From Opisthorchis felineus (Eukaryota; Platyhelminthes; Trematoda; Opisthorchiida; Opisthorchiidae): 64,000 nt of DNA. Made by a program: the position numbers and the translations under genes. Below the pieces are notes generated by a model. The model was not told the origin of the DNA, searched no databases, and saw only the letters and a list, made by a program, of their open reading frames with translations. This document shows, in pieces, positions 12,850 to 23,522 of this stretch. The stretch covers positions 628,211 to 692,210 of the forward strand of contig SJOL01006711.1 of NCBI GenBank assembly GCA_004794785.1, given 5' to 3'. Positions within the stretch are counted from its first letter, which is position 1; every line of letters starts with the position of its first letter.

Positions 12850-14512
12850 GACGCTTAGACGGATACTGCGGAGGAGGATTTTGATCGAAATTTTATTTAA
12901 AAGCTAATCAGTGTTTCGGGTGTTATTTCCAGGGTCTTAAAATTTACCAGAGGCTCAAAGGAGCCGTCCACAGTGATCGTAACTGGTCTTGTACAGGTCA
13001 CTCCATAGATTGGTTCTCATAGACCAGTACGGACCAGAGGACGAGTTCAGAGGAGGCCAACAAACTGTCCGGCTCACTAAACACACTAACGACCACCCAA
13101 GCCTCCAAGGTTACATTCTCCTCGATACCAGATCGATTGTGGAATACAACGCTCAAAAAAGCTCGTCATTGGAAGAACTTCGCCTGCCGACAACCCTTTA
13201 CACGCGAACAACTGTACTTCCTCTACGAATACCTACGTAGGAACGTTCGGCCACCTAGCTCCAACCAGAGATCGGCATTAGACCATTCACTTACCTAGGC
13301 CCTAGCAAGGCAAAACAGCAGACGACTGGAGAAGTTATTGAGAACTGTCGTTATGAACAGACTGGAGTCCGTCACGAAGAGACTGGACCTTACCGTGGTG
13401 TGACGGTTTGCGCACCTCAGCGACCCACTGTGCTATACTGGGAGGGTGCCCCCGCGACACTCACAGGGTCTCTCATACCAGATTGGTTAATGTTTAGAGG
13501 TCTGACAAACATAGTCTCCTGGTCCTCCAGGTTGGGTGTTGGAACAGGCGGCGACTTGTCCCGTAGAAATGATAATGCATTTGCATTTCCCACCAAACAC
13601 CGCTGCCTTGAGGTTAGGCTTTTGAGTCAAGGCTTTGAGTGAGGACCCCAGTCGTCCTCTTGTCTAGGTGTGGGCGCCCTGACAGTATCCCAGCCCATAC
13701 AAAACCATGACACCTAAGTCAAACAATGAACTCATTCCACTCCAATCGTTTCACTTGCGGAACTCCATCTTACAGATTAGCAAAGAACGTATGGAGCAGA
13801 CCGGAACATTTAATTTCTGGATCGGAACACACGATCAACAATGCTGGCTAGTTACTAAGCAAAATAAGGAACGCCAATATAGAATATGACGGAATAATGC
13901 TTTCCATTGATGTCACCTCACTGCTCAATTCAGTCTACTGCAACCTCCTCAAAGAAACCTTAACGGAGTTGCCGTCAGGAGACATGACCCTCTATCTTTG
14001 ATATTCCTACAGATCAAAAAGTCACTGTGAGGAACGTAAAAATCCTGGCATTCAGAGACAAGAGACACTGAGGGGAAGTTCTGGGAACATGGTACACCAC
14101 GACGTATTTGATCAACCGACGCATTGAAATTGCTCCAATTTACAAACCACTACGAACCGAAAAATTCAAAGAGAGACGATTATCGACTTAACGGACTAAG
14201 AAACAAGAAACTCCTTGGAATCAAACCAGCAGAGGTCACAAAGTGGAACACACAAAGGTCAAGGACACAGTTCACTCCATCACTAACCAGAGTACGAGAG
14301 CAGGGGAGGCCAATCTCAAACGTCACGTGATCACCGGCCAGTCAGGACACAGTGTAACAGATCAACTAATGGAACCGCCCGACAGAACAACCAATCCTGC
14401 CCGTAGGTCAGCACCTCCTAGCAGCACGTACATTACCACACACGTGCCACTACTAACCGCACAACCAGTGGCCCATCGCTACTCTCCACTACGCTCCCTA
14501 ACAACGCACTAG
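12850..14512 (+). mobile_element. Decayed retroelement block (Penelope-like relic inside)
   Basis: The block differs from its surroundings: the plus strand is rich in C and A, GC is near 50%, and there are several plus-strand frames of 60-90 codons (12989-13240, 13400-13642, 13707-13889, 14124-14512). Only one segment, at 13870-14001, gives a family signal, matching the N-terminal part of a Penelope-type RT. The motif block that follows at 14513-14606 also occurs at 985-1056, which supports a repeated element. A retroelement is likely; the extents and the family of the outer parts are inference. Confidence 0.45.
13870..14001 (+). pseudogene. Reverse transcriptase relic, Penelope type
   Basis: Reading from the ATG at 13897, the translation is 34 residues long and begins MLSIDVTSLLNSV, followed by a spaced LLKETLTEL, then a stop at 13999-14001. 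Penelope-type RTs have an early motif of the form S-F-D-V-x-S-L-F-T-x-V, then a helix ending with a -ETL-like segment. The match covers I-D-V-T-S-L and the spaced L-K-E-T-L. No GxxMGSxxSP or YVDD box follows in frame, so this is a truncated relic. The minus-strand element at 17.2-18.9 kb is a second, much better copy of the same class. Confidence 0.4.
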
Positions 14513-14606
14513 TGAGGTCACATCGATTGGTGATGAAATGTTTGTAGTCGGATTGCCCAGGTCAGCGAAAAAACCGACGACCATCAAAGTTAGCTTAGCT
14601 ACCAAG
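14513..14606 (+). repeat. Second copy of the repeat block at 985-1056
   Basis: The ordered words gattggtgatgaaat, caggtcagcgaaaaaaccg and acgaccatc match the copy near 1 kb. It lies directly after the C/A-rich retroelement block and may be its 3' untranslated part. Confidence 0.5.
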
Positions 14607-16670
14607 ATTCTCCTCAACAGCGGATTGGTCGTTAATTTCACCTCTACACTTTAGACACCAAGTGGAAATCTAGTGATCCGTTAAAACCCACTAAATTACC
14701 CACTTAGAATTTTGCCAAGCAATGATTATAACCATTGAATGCCTCATCTGGCGCAGCATGCCGCTTCTAAAATCTAACAAAAAACGAAGTACCATTTAGT
14801 AAGGAACCAACTGGTTTTACCTGTAATTTGTGTTGCAAATTAGGTCGTTTGCTTGAACCAGCATATTGTAGGCTTCTGCCATCGGTGTTGCTCTGTTCTT
14901 CAGAATTCAGATGCATTTCTTCTGAATCTGTGGAATCCCCTGAAGGGACAGGCCAGACATACTTATTTTGTCTGACTTTCAGAATACTGTCAAACAGAGT
15001 AGCCGGTCTCCGATGGATACTTAGATCACCCGCTCCGTTGGTATTCCAATTCCTTTTTAAAGCTCACCAGGGCTTCGTTTTGGAAGCCTTCGCTTCTGCC
15101 AGAATAGCATTCTCAACTCGCAAGAGCTTGTTCATTCGCTGACCTGATGAACAGCCTAACATGTGTGTCTTCCACAAAGTGGTCAAAGCCCTTGGTCAGT
15201 CCCTCTCTAGTACTACGAGCGCTGAAGTGGAGCTCCATGCTGCAAGTATTAAGTGGAGTTTGAGTAAGTTTGCGTAACTTCAGTGTCTAGTTAGCACGAC
15301 GTTTGTCATAGCGTAATAAATTTAATTGATTTGGGTTGCCTATCTTCATAGAATAAAATATCTTTACAACAGTTGACACAAGTTGAACCATAGCCTTAAG
15401 TTCGTGAAAACGAAAGTCAAAGAAATCTATGCGTCTCGGAGCTTAACCCTCTGCGTCCATCATATTGAGCTTTACGTGACATTCCTGAATTTAAATACTG
15501 GCACTGGTAGGTCTACACCTAACACTGCAAATCCAACAATAATTGACCAGCTTGTCAAAAACCAATATTTAAAACTGAATTATTTTCATAGACTGAGAGT
15601 TGATCAACTTTCCTTTCATTGCTTTTGCTAACGTGAATACGCCAGATCCAATTGCAAAATAGTTTATATTTCTCTCACCACTTTATGAAATCCAAGAAAG
15701 TGTTGGACGTTACTTCTGTGGTATTTCAAGAGAATGACCAGATCGTCATCTGTATTATACATTGTATGTATATAAACCGACGAGTTTTTCTTGCTGCACA
15801 TGCTTTTAGCATTTTTACTGTTTCAAGACCACACCCAGAAGCATTTTTATGTAGTTTACGATTACTTTGTGACGTACATGGATAAAGTCCCCTTCAACGA
15901 AACACACATGAATCATTTGAGATTTAACCATATTTTCTTTACTTGCCACAAAAACACTTACCAGGAATGTTGAGAATGATATAAAGGCAACTCTAAAATG
16001 TAACATTGACGTCAAGAAGGATAGTATACATCTCTGGAATACTGTACACCCTTGCATTGCTCCTTCTTAACGATCCCATAATTTGCTCTGTTACAGGTAA
16101 CTGAACAAAAGCAAAGCCTTCTAGGATTTTTGGTCTTGCCGTCAAAACTGCGCAAAAATTTAAGCCGCCGTTATCACAAAAGAATAGAACCATAATTTAA
16201 GCAGATTTACCATGAATTAGTAGTATCCGTCCATGTGCATTTGAGAATGCCAAAGTAGTCTCAACCCAAAGTGTCACTGACAAAAATAGTCTTTTTTTCT
16301 CCTACAAAATACTTGGATCAGTTAAACTAATGGATTTTTCAGGATTGCTAACAACAGTCTTTTTCTTGAGGAATTTATTGCAACACATTCTCACTGATAC
16401 TACGTAAGTAATAACAGAATTCCACCGTAAATGGTGATCGACATTTCGTGAAGCGGAACTTGATTTTATTATTATCATTATATTTGCGCTCCCTTCATTT
16501 TGGTCGCAGGACAAAACTAAGCCAACCTAATATTTTCGTGCAAAACAGGCCCAGTGGTGACAAGTAATCCTCACTATGTCAATCGTTGTTATCTAACCTA
16601 TGATGCAAAAGTAGCGCAGTTTTGCTCACAATTTTCTGAGCTGCTTTCTTTCAATAAAACCTGTAAATTG
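14607..16670. other. Non-coding stretch with unassigned GC-richer patch
   Basis: A patch at 14830-15240 is less AT-rich and has a 104-codon plus frame. Its minus-strand reading is interrupted and no family is recognised. The rest is AT-rich with overlapping chance frames around 15.4-16.5 kb. Confidence 0.45.
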
Positions 16671-16673
16671 TGC

Positions 16674-16765
16674 TCTAGCTAAGTGAGATGGTAAAAGCAC
16701 AATGTTTTAGACTCTACATTTCATCATGCCAATAAAGCATGCGGTGTGAAACCAGAATCGGAGCG
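16674..16765 (+). repeat. Possible tRNA-derived SINE head
   Basis: An A-box-like tagctaagtgagatggtaa lies at 16677-16695. A weak B-box-like gtgtgaaaccagaatcgg at 16744-16761 follows after roughly 50 bases. The B box is poor, so this could be coincidence. Confidence 0.25.
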
Positions 16766-17189
16766 CATGTGAAGAAGCAGTAGGATGAAGTTGCAAGTGA
16801 CCAAAAAAATGATGGTTTGAGCAATCATCTGGATCGCTCAGTGTATTGCTGAGGTTAGTTTTACCCTTAAAAACTTGTATTTTATCACATTTTTCATTTT
16901 ATTGTCGTTTCCCTATCACGATCCATGTGCATTCGCGTGTGCCTGGATTTGGGAAACCACTGGGATCTTCGGGTTTATGATCTTAATGTGATCATATAGA
17001 TTACTACGCAAATTTTTTCACCATAAGACCAGTTGGATAACATAGTATAGAATTTTTGAAGCTTCCGTCCCATTTAAAAAGAGTTCGTTACTTTCAGAAG
17101 GTCTTGGTAAATAATCGACGGTTTTATAACTGGGCAACGTTTCACTTTTAACACAAAAACCAGTCAGCACGTTAACCAGGTTTTAAGGC
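16766..17189. other. Non-coding stretch, nothing recognised
   Basis: AT-rich sequence leading up to the 3' end of the minus-strand Penelope-like element. Confidence 0.5.
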
Positions 17190-17559
17190 ATACGAAGAAC
17201 TAGTCAGTAAGACTTCTTCAGATTAGCACGCTAGATTAGTGGTGACTGTCTGTTAAAGGGTCTTTTTGGTGGGTGTGGTTGCCTAACTTTCACGGTTGAT
17301 GGGTTGGGGGAATTTCAAATTATTTTTTATCAGGTTTGATTCCTTAATCTTCCCGTTCAAGATGCTTCAACCGACGGTTCACCTTGGACGCCACTGATAA
17401 ACTTTGTTAGACTGCGTGGATTTGTAAGAGCTACGACAATTTAGTTGAGGGGAAGGGTGGGTGAGATTAAGCCTACTTCTGTTAGTGCCTCCTATTTCTG
17501 ATACTCGTAGACCACCACGCGCAAGCTCGACTGATCTAAAAACCGTTCTCCAAAAGCTT

Positions 17560-17860
17560 GCCGGTCCCACGCCTTCCATTTCTGTTTACACTGGGATGCG
17601 TGGCGATTTCCACCGCCTCGGCCTCTAGTCTCTGTGACTTGGACCGTAGTCCCCGCCTCAAAACGTCAACATTTTCTGAATCTATTTAGTGTCCCGTGTT
17701 CCGTGTTTCTTCCACCGTTGTTGAGTTTTTCAGTAGTGCTCGATAGTCATCTGAGATCCTCGGCGGCCTGTCACTTTTCCCTTCTGCTCTCCGATTCTGG
17801 TGTAATGTTCCATGGCCATCTGTCCTATATAGACCTTAGTGCAGCCGTTACGCCTAATAT
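17560..17860 (-). pseudogene. GIY-YIG endonuclease domain of the Penelope-like element, decayed
   Basis: This domain nicks the insertion target. On the minus strand, CTKVYIGQ is encoded around 17846-17823 and supplies the YIG half of the GIY-YIG pair. In the same frame downstream come GRRGSQMTIEHY, matching the family's conserved arginine and the histidine segment, then a stop. Another frame further down gives SQRLEAEAVEIATHPSVNRN (about 17640-17580), containing the conserved glutamate and the terminal asparagine segment. At least one frameshift and several stops separate the parts. A GIY-YIG domain following an RT is diagnostic of endonuclease-bearing Penelope-like elements. Confidence 0.8.
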
Positions 17861-17899
17861 TGTACACAGTCCTGCTTCGCCGGGAGGCGATCCTTTAAA

Positions 17900-18175
17900 T
17901 GCATTGGTGCAAAAGGTAGAGTGTCTACCCTTAGAAAATCTACTCTTATGTTGGCCGTGTTTAGAATCCTTCAAATGACTTCGGATGTCCCTAGTTTATA
18001 TGGAATAACAGCAGTCCCAATCCATTCCAAGTTGGATTTCGCCACCGGTACCAGCACCCTTCTTAATTGACACCTAATCAAAGTATCTAGATACCCACTA
18101 CCCCGAAGTTTGTTCTTCACTTCATTTGCAGCCACTGTCTGATCAACTTTTTCTGTACACAAGGCCCTCACTCGG
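17900..18175 (-). pseudogene. Penelope-like C-terminal RT extension
   Basis: A minus-strand frame from 18171 to 17971 reads RALCTEKVDQ, then NKLRGSGYLD, then IPYKLGTSEVI. It is followed in another reading by RILNTANIRVDF. The pattern of an arginine-rich start, a short helix with a G-Y pair and an I-P-Y-x-x-G-x-S-E element before the endonuclease is what I expect between RT and GIY-YIG in this class. The region has one internal frame change after the isoleucine at about 17975. It is decayed in step with the RT. Confidence 0.75.
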
Positions 18176-18239
18176 CTAAAAATTAACTAAGCAATACTAG
18201 GTATTATGGACTTAGGATGGGCAGAAGAATGGTTCAAAA

Positions 18240-18916
18240 TCTCCCCAGTGTCAGTTGGTTTCTCACACAGTAGTTTTTAGTTTTCTTTCCATCTTATGGG
18301 TCATGCATTCTAAGAAGGGTAGAGTATCCGAAGTTGACTCTATCTCCATACTCAATCTGATGTGTGGATTCCGGTCATTCAGGTGGGTGTAAAACTTACT
18401 GATCTTGTCTCGTTTCTTAAGGACAAAAGTATCTTCTACTTAACGCCAGAATATCTCAGGTAGGTATGGGAATCCGGCTAAAGGTTTCTGTTCAAATCCT
18501 TCGTGAAAATATTTGAAAAAACCTGGGATATTGAAGATCCCACTGCTTGACCATGTTCATGATTGTAAACCACGGAGCCAAAAACAAAGTGAGTGAGACT
18601 AAGGCATGCTTTTATACTCCCTACTTTTTCATCTACAGCAAGCTGTGTCTGTTCTGAAAGGGTGGTATCTGCTAGAAGCAATCGCCTGGCTGTATCTAAA
18701 GAGCCTCCTTTTGGCCCATTTGTATACAACAAATTGACATTGAAAATTACAAGGATTTCATGTGGTCCCACGTTGACACCCGCTACATTATTGGTAAAAT
18801 CATATGAATTCTTACTTAAAGTACCGAATTCTCCGGTGAGGGGTTTTTATAATGCCTGCCAAGAATCTGGCCTGCGCATGAGGTGGGGAACCTATTCTGT
18901 CTACTATCGGTTTCAT
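18240..18916 (-). pseudogene. Penelope-like reverse transcriptase, inactivated
   Basis: The RT would copy element RNA into DNA at a nicked target. In order on the minus strand I read: MKPIVDRIGSPPHA near 18916; then, after a frameshift, TGEFGTLSKNSYDF near 18840-18800; then a 97-codon open stretch (18771-18478). That stretch contains VIFNVNLLYTN, matching the FDV-SLFTN box, and the box GQAVGSSISQVFSNIF at its residues 74-89, matching the G-x-x-MGSSISP box. The next segment reads FWR, a stop at 18440-18442, then VEDTFVL. The family has YVDD here, so the catalytic tyrosine codon is now a stop and the first aspartate is glutamate. It ends near LPFLECMTHK at about 18290. Confidence 0.9.
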
Positions 18917-18945
18917 ACTAGTTCTCGCGATAGTTCATGCATTCT

Positions 18946-21339
18946 TTTAAAACGTCCCGCAAGTGTATGCCGAAGACATTGGAGGCTGAATCGAGGCCTC
19001 ATGCGGACATACTGACGGACATTAACTATTCCGACAAATTCATTCAGCACGACGGTAGCACTCTTACCATAAGCAACCTGGTGAAAACAGTGAAAGTTAA
19101 ACGCGTCTTTTTGTGTCTTACGAGGCTAAAAGCATCAGATTTTGAACTTGACCGAATAGTTCAGATCCTCAAATACAAACATGATTCGGCAGCAGATCAG
19201 GCGCTCTCGATGACATTATTTGCACCAATATTCATTTACTGTTCCAACTAAAGCTGCGTTGCAATAAATGGCAATGGTACCATACAAAGAATCGTTGTGC
19301 ATGTAGAAATGCTTGTCCCAAACTGCCTCACTCATAAACTAAGCCAGAATGCCCAGAAACTCTTGGTCAGACGCCCGCCTTATTCATTGCTGAACTAACT
19401 GCATCCAAGTTATTCGGCAGGATTTTACTTTCCTTTCAGATTATCATGTGTTGTCATACTCCATCGCTAACTATTCTTGAGATGTTATCGTTCTCCGTGA
19501 GCCTAGCTCATTAACTCGGAAAGGCATTATGACTTTCAGCTTGCCGGGTTCACTCATAACAATGTTCCTCTGTCGTTCCGACAAACAGGTCTAATTTTTA
19601 CACTAATCAGACTTGTCTCATTGTCTTTCCTATATGGGTAAGATGGAAGGGTTCCGCAATGGCCATCCTAAATTTCTTTGGATTCTTCTCGAACAAAGCA
19701 ATAAGTAGGGCGCTATTAGTGGCAGCAATTTAACAAAGATTGTTTGTTTATGTATTTCAGGGTAAATTTATTGATGCTAATAGTTGCAAAGTGCGTGCAT
19801 TTTTTACCACACTTTATTCCTAATAGTTTACAAGTTAACTGTCAAAAACTAACTTATTACTTTGGAATAGCGATTTCTGAGATTCCTTTTAGAGATGAGT
19901 TATCAGGCCTTCACACAGTTGTCTTATCCTTCGAAAAGCGACAACTTCAATTCGGTCTCTTGAGATTTGGCTTCATCGTCGTTGGTTTGTCTGCCAAGCT
20001 AGGCAGTTTTATTTTGAACATTTCATAAACGATCGAGAAGAGATCATTAAAGCATTGTTAAGGAGGGGAGCTCAGAGGTTCGTCAGCGGTTGGTACAATC
20101 ACTGCCGTAGAACTACGCTCCTTACCAACGCACTGATGTTGTCAACACTATTGGCATTAAAAGTTGCCACGTAAATTGTTCAGCTAAGTGAAAAAGCCTT
20201 CTACAGCACCCAACGTAACAATGTTCACCTCACTGGCAAATTTAGCTTGATATAAATTTCCACCACCCACCAATCTTATGTTACCCGTCCTACCACAGCC
20301 AAGTTCCTTCTAACAAAAGAAGTCCTGTGAACTGCGTGAAATTTGGCTTGGTTTGCTCCAAATTTAGTCGAGTATTTTACTAATAGCCGCAAGCTATGTC
20401 TCTCCTCAGGGGGTTAGAAGGTCCTGCGATCGTACAACAAAAGCCATATTTTGTTTCCTACTTCGAATTGCTTGGGTTATTTCGGTGCATGGTTTTCGCC
20501 CCTGAATAAACCAACTAAAGCAATTAGTATTTTTCTAGTGGACACCATTTAGGTTGTAATAATATTAGTCCGGAAACCGGGAGAGTGTATTAGGCAACAG
20601 TGACCTCGATAGATCAAGGTTAATGGGGTTCAACAGTGTATTCAAACAGTTCTGAGAAAATTCCATTCAAATGCGACGTATGTCCAGGAATATCTGGACT
20701 ACCTTGCAGTGTGGGATATCTTATTACTGCTGAAGATATCAATTTTATTTTAATCAATCGATGCTTCACTTGCAGGACCAGTCTTGATGGAAGCAAAACG
20801 CCATAGGTTATTGTAGATTCCTATGGAAGCCAATAAAACTGCGGACTTGATGAGCATTGCTTGTGCCCGTGGCTTTCAGCGTGCTAAATCGTTACCAGTT
20901 TATGCAGCTAAACGGAAGCCACTTATTTTGATACTGTCATTTGGTCACTTGTTTTCTGTGATCGACACAGAGTCTTGTTTCTGAATAACACAAAAATATA
21001 CCCAAAACGGATTAGGTCGATATCAATTTGGCGAATATTGCTGGACTGTTCGCTGGTCAACAGAAATACGAATATTTTATCACATGTTTTTGAAAACATT
21101 GTTGAGTATTCCGTAACCGCATTGCAGCCGCCAACAGAAGTCGTAGATAGTCATAATATTACTACCCGTGGTAGATTTGAACCGTCCGGTATAGGACAAA
21201 AAATTTACTTCCATTATCTGTAAAATGGTTAATTCCACCCAAATCTGATGCATGATTCATGAAGAGCAACTATCCCAAATCTGGAAACTAGAAAAAAATG
21301 ATACGGTAAAGCAAAGATCCCCGAGACAAAGCACAAAGA
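18946..21339. other. Non-coding stretch, nothing recognised
   Basis: The 104- and 140-codon plus frames at 18593-19251 overlap the minus-strand retroelement or its edge and are shadows of it. The 94-codon frame at 19744-20028 has hydrophobic stretches but no start context, splice borders or family motif. Nothing else is seen. Confidence 0.5.
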
Positions 21340-21500
21340 ACGGACAAGCCCACTGCGATCTCTGAAATTTGACTGTGCCTGACTGCTGAAAATCCCTTCT
21401 TGGTGGCTAGCAGGCAGGTGCATTCTCAGAGATTTGTCAGACTTATGTTCCAAATGACTTCAAAGTGGACGCGATATGTAAAATCTGGAACATAAAGCGG
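21340..21500 (-). repeat. Hammerhead-like repeat, decayed copy
   Basis: The plus strand reads cttcttggtggctagcagg, then caggtgcattctcagag, then gacttatgttcc (21398-21450). This follows the order and spacing of the better copies (ctttcttggggcgcatcagg, gcgcagtctccgag, cttatgtt). The CTGATGAG box reads CTGCTAGC on the minus strand, so the ribozyme core is destroyed. Confidence 0.45.
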
Positions 21501-23455
21501 ATGTTGAGCATCACATTCAGTCGAAAAGTACCATAAACGAGAGGCTTATCTTGGATTTATTTGAGTCTCACCGCCATGACCAAATAAATTTAGAAATAAG
21601 CGTTTGTTGGGATGAAGTAGTATTTTACTTCGTGGTGTTCTAGTTCAAGTATGACTACCTAAACAATATGAATTTATGTGGAAGTCTTTGGTGATGATGA
21701 TGACGGCGACATGTATAGGTTGGTATTTCTTATGAACAGAATTATATAATTTGTCTTAAACAATTGCAAGCACCCTCTGATTCGTACGCATGGGTCGGTT
21801 AGTGATTATGGCACACTTGTGTATGCTTCCTGTAAAACTGTATTTGACAACGCAATAGATCCTTACTTCAACAGAAATACAGCGAAATGGAAATCATTTT
21901 GTGTTTGGATATCCACTTAAAAATGTCTAACCTGAGCATTAATATTTGAAAAATTTAGCGCATTCCGTTAGACTTTCAGTCCGTGGTGCGCTAGGCTTCT
22001 GATAGTCTATTATTAACCCTCACTACCGACTACGTAAGTAGCAGTCCTAAACGGTGATGTTCAAAGCTTTTGCACTGGCATCCTCGTTATATCGTAATAT
22101 GATAGAAATAATGCTTCGGTCGGTAAAAGGCACTCTTGCAAAAGAGGGTTATCATCTTAAACAGCAAGAAATAACGTAATTTCTGCTCGGAATGTTGCTG
22201 CTTTGGAGGGTATCCGCAGATTGTTGAATGTCAAGTAACTGGCCGAATATTATAAATACCACCACTCTATTCTCAGATGCTTAGATCCTTGGACATTTAG
22301 ATTCGCAGATACGAATATGCTTTCATATTTCCCCGGTAGTCATTTTAAAAACTTGTAGAAGATTGCGTCATAATATGTACATAGTGAAATTCAGCGTGCT
22401 GTTAACTTAGACTTTATTGCTACCAGTGCCAATACAAAATAAAAGGTTACACAAGTGTTGTTACTCCGCGGTTTATCACCATCGGTCCCGCTCATCGAGC
22501 ATCATTTTGCAGCGTGTCAGTTGAAAAACGAAAGCCAAAAACTAAACCAACCATCACACACCCTGTTGGTGGACTTCACGGAAGCCTACGGCTTTTTCAA
22601 AATACAGATATCTTAATGCATTATCTAAATGCGTTCGGTCATGTACAAGGGTTCCAGTTAGTTTGAAACTGGAACGTAAGTAGATGATTGTGTTTTAGTC
22701 ACAACTCTGTTAGTTCTGTGTCCGGCCGCGATTTCTGAGGAAGCGTTTCGTGGTTCTCAAGTTTGCTGACTGATCCACCACCGTCTACATTGTCACCTGA
22801 TCGACCAAAAGAGCTTCCTAACTAAAACGGCTGCACCAGTCAAAGATCGTTCTTGCACGTCCTTTATTTGCACATTCAAATTGCACCAAATCGTAGTGAA
22901 CAACCGGAGCATGCGCCTCAAGAGAATCTTGCTGTGGTCACGATATAACTGCTTCAGGAACATGCATTTTGCCAACATATCCGGGGTACCAATGACAGAC
23001 ACCTTTTATTCAAATTAGTGGCCGCTGCAGAGTGTGATGTGAAATATCCGCTCCCTCGGTAGCACCTTACCCGGCTACTTTCTATATCTAACATAGATAC
23101 TTTTGCAGCCATCACAACTGGTGTGTATACCGAGGTTTAGGCGCATTTAGATGTTTTACTGTGTCCACCCCTGCATAACAACCGGCGGCGCATACGGCTG
23201 CTAGAAAAATTTCACTTAATTTCATGAACTACCAGCTACGCTGATTAGGTTAAGTGAAACGAATGGCGGTGCATGCACTCATAGGTAGCTGATATACGAT
23301 CATTTGAAGAAAGCAGTTCAAATATGAGGCAACCAAAATTCTTCTACTATGACAATAAGCGTTAAAAACTGTAATCTCGGTTTCAGACCTTTGGAAAGCT
23401 GACGTTTGACCGAGCGGCGTGGCCAACCACCGTCTGCACAATTCTGAGCAAACAT
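21501..23455. other. Non-coding stretch, nothing recognised
   Basis: Only short overlapping frames; includes a short (GAT)n run at about 21692-21703. No repeats or RNA genes I can support. Confidence 0.5.
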
Positions 23456-23459
23456 GTGG

Positions 23460-23522
23460 CACAACGTAGCTCAGTGATCTAACGCAATCAGGTCTTTCAA
23501 GACTGTGGTACAATGCCGCAAC
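23460..23522 (+). repeat. Possible tRNA-derived SINE head
   Basis: The segment cgtagctcagtgatctaacg (from about 23465) is a good A-box and D-arm-like segment. The matching B box, actgtggtacaatgccgc, is degenerate. The minus-strand 93-codon frame across this site (23250-23531) is probably a shadow of it. Confidence 0.35.

Larger units (their letters stand above)
17190..18945 (-). mobile_element. Penelope-like retroelement, decayed copy
   Basis: On the minus strand, translation in shifting frames gives the Penelope-like order: RT, a C-terminal extension, then a GIY-YIG endonuclease. The coding part runs from about 18916 (K-P-I-V start of the RT match) to about 17560, and the 3' end appears to lie near 17190. 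The composition is more GC-rich than the flanks. The N-terminal region, any terminal repeats and target duplications are not recognisable. Frameshifts (near 18840 and in the endonuclease) and stops, including one in the RT catalytic box, show it is dead. This class uses the endonuclease plus RT for target-primed insertion and is widespread in flatworms. Confidence 0.88.
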
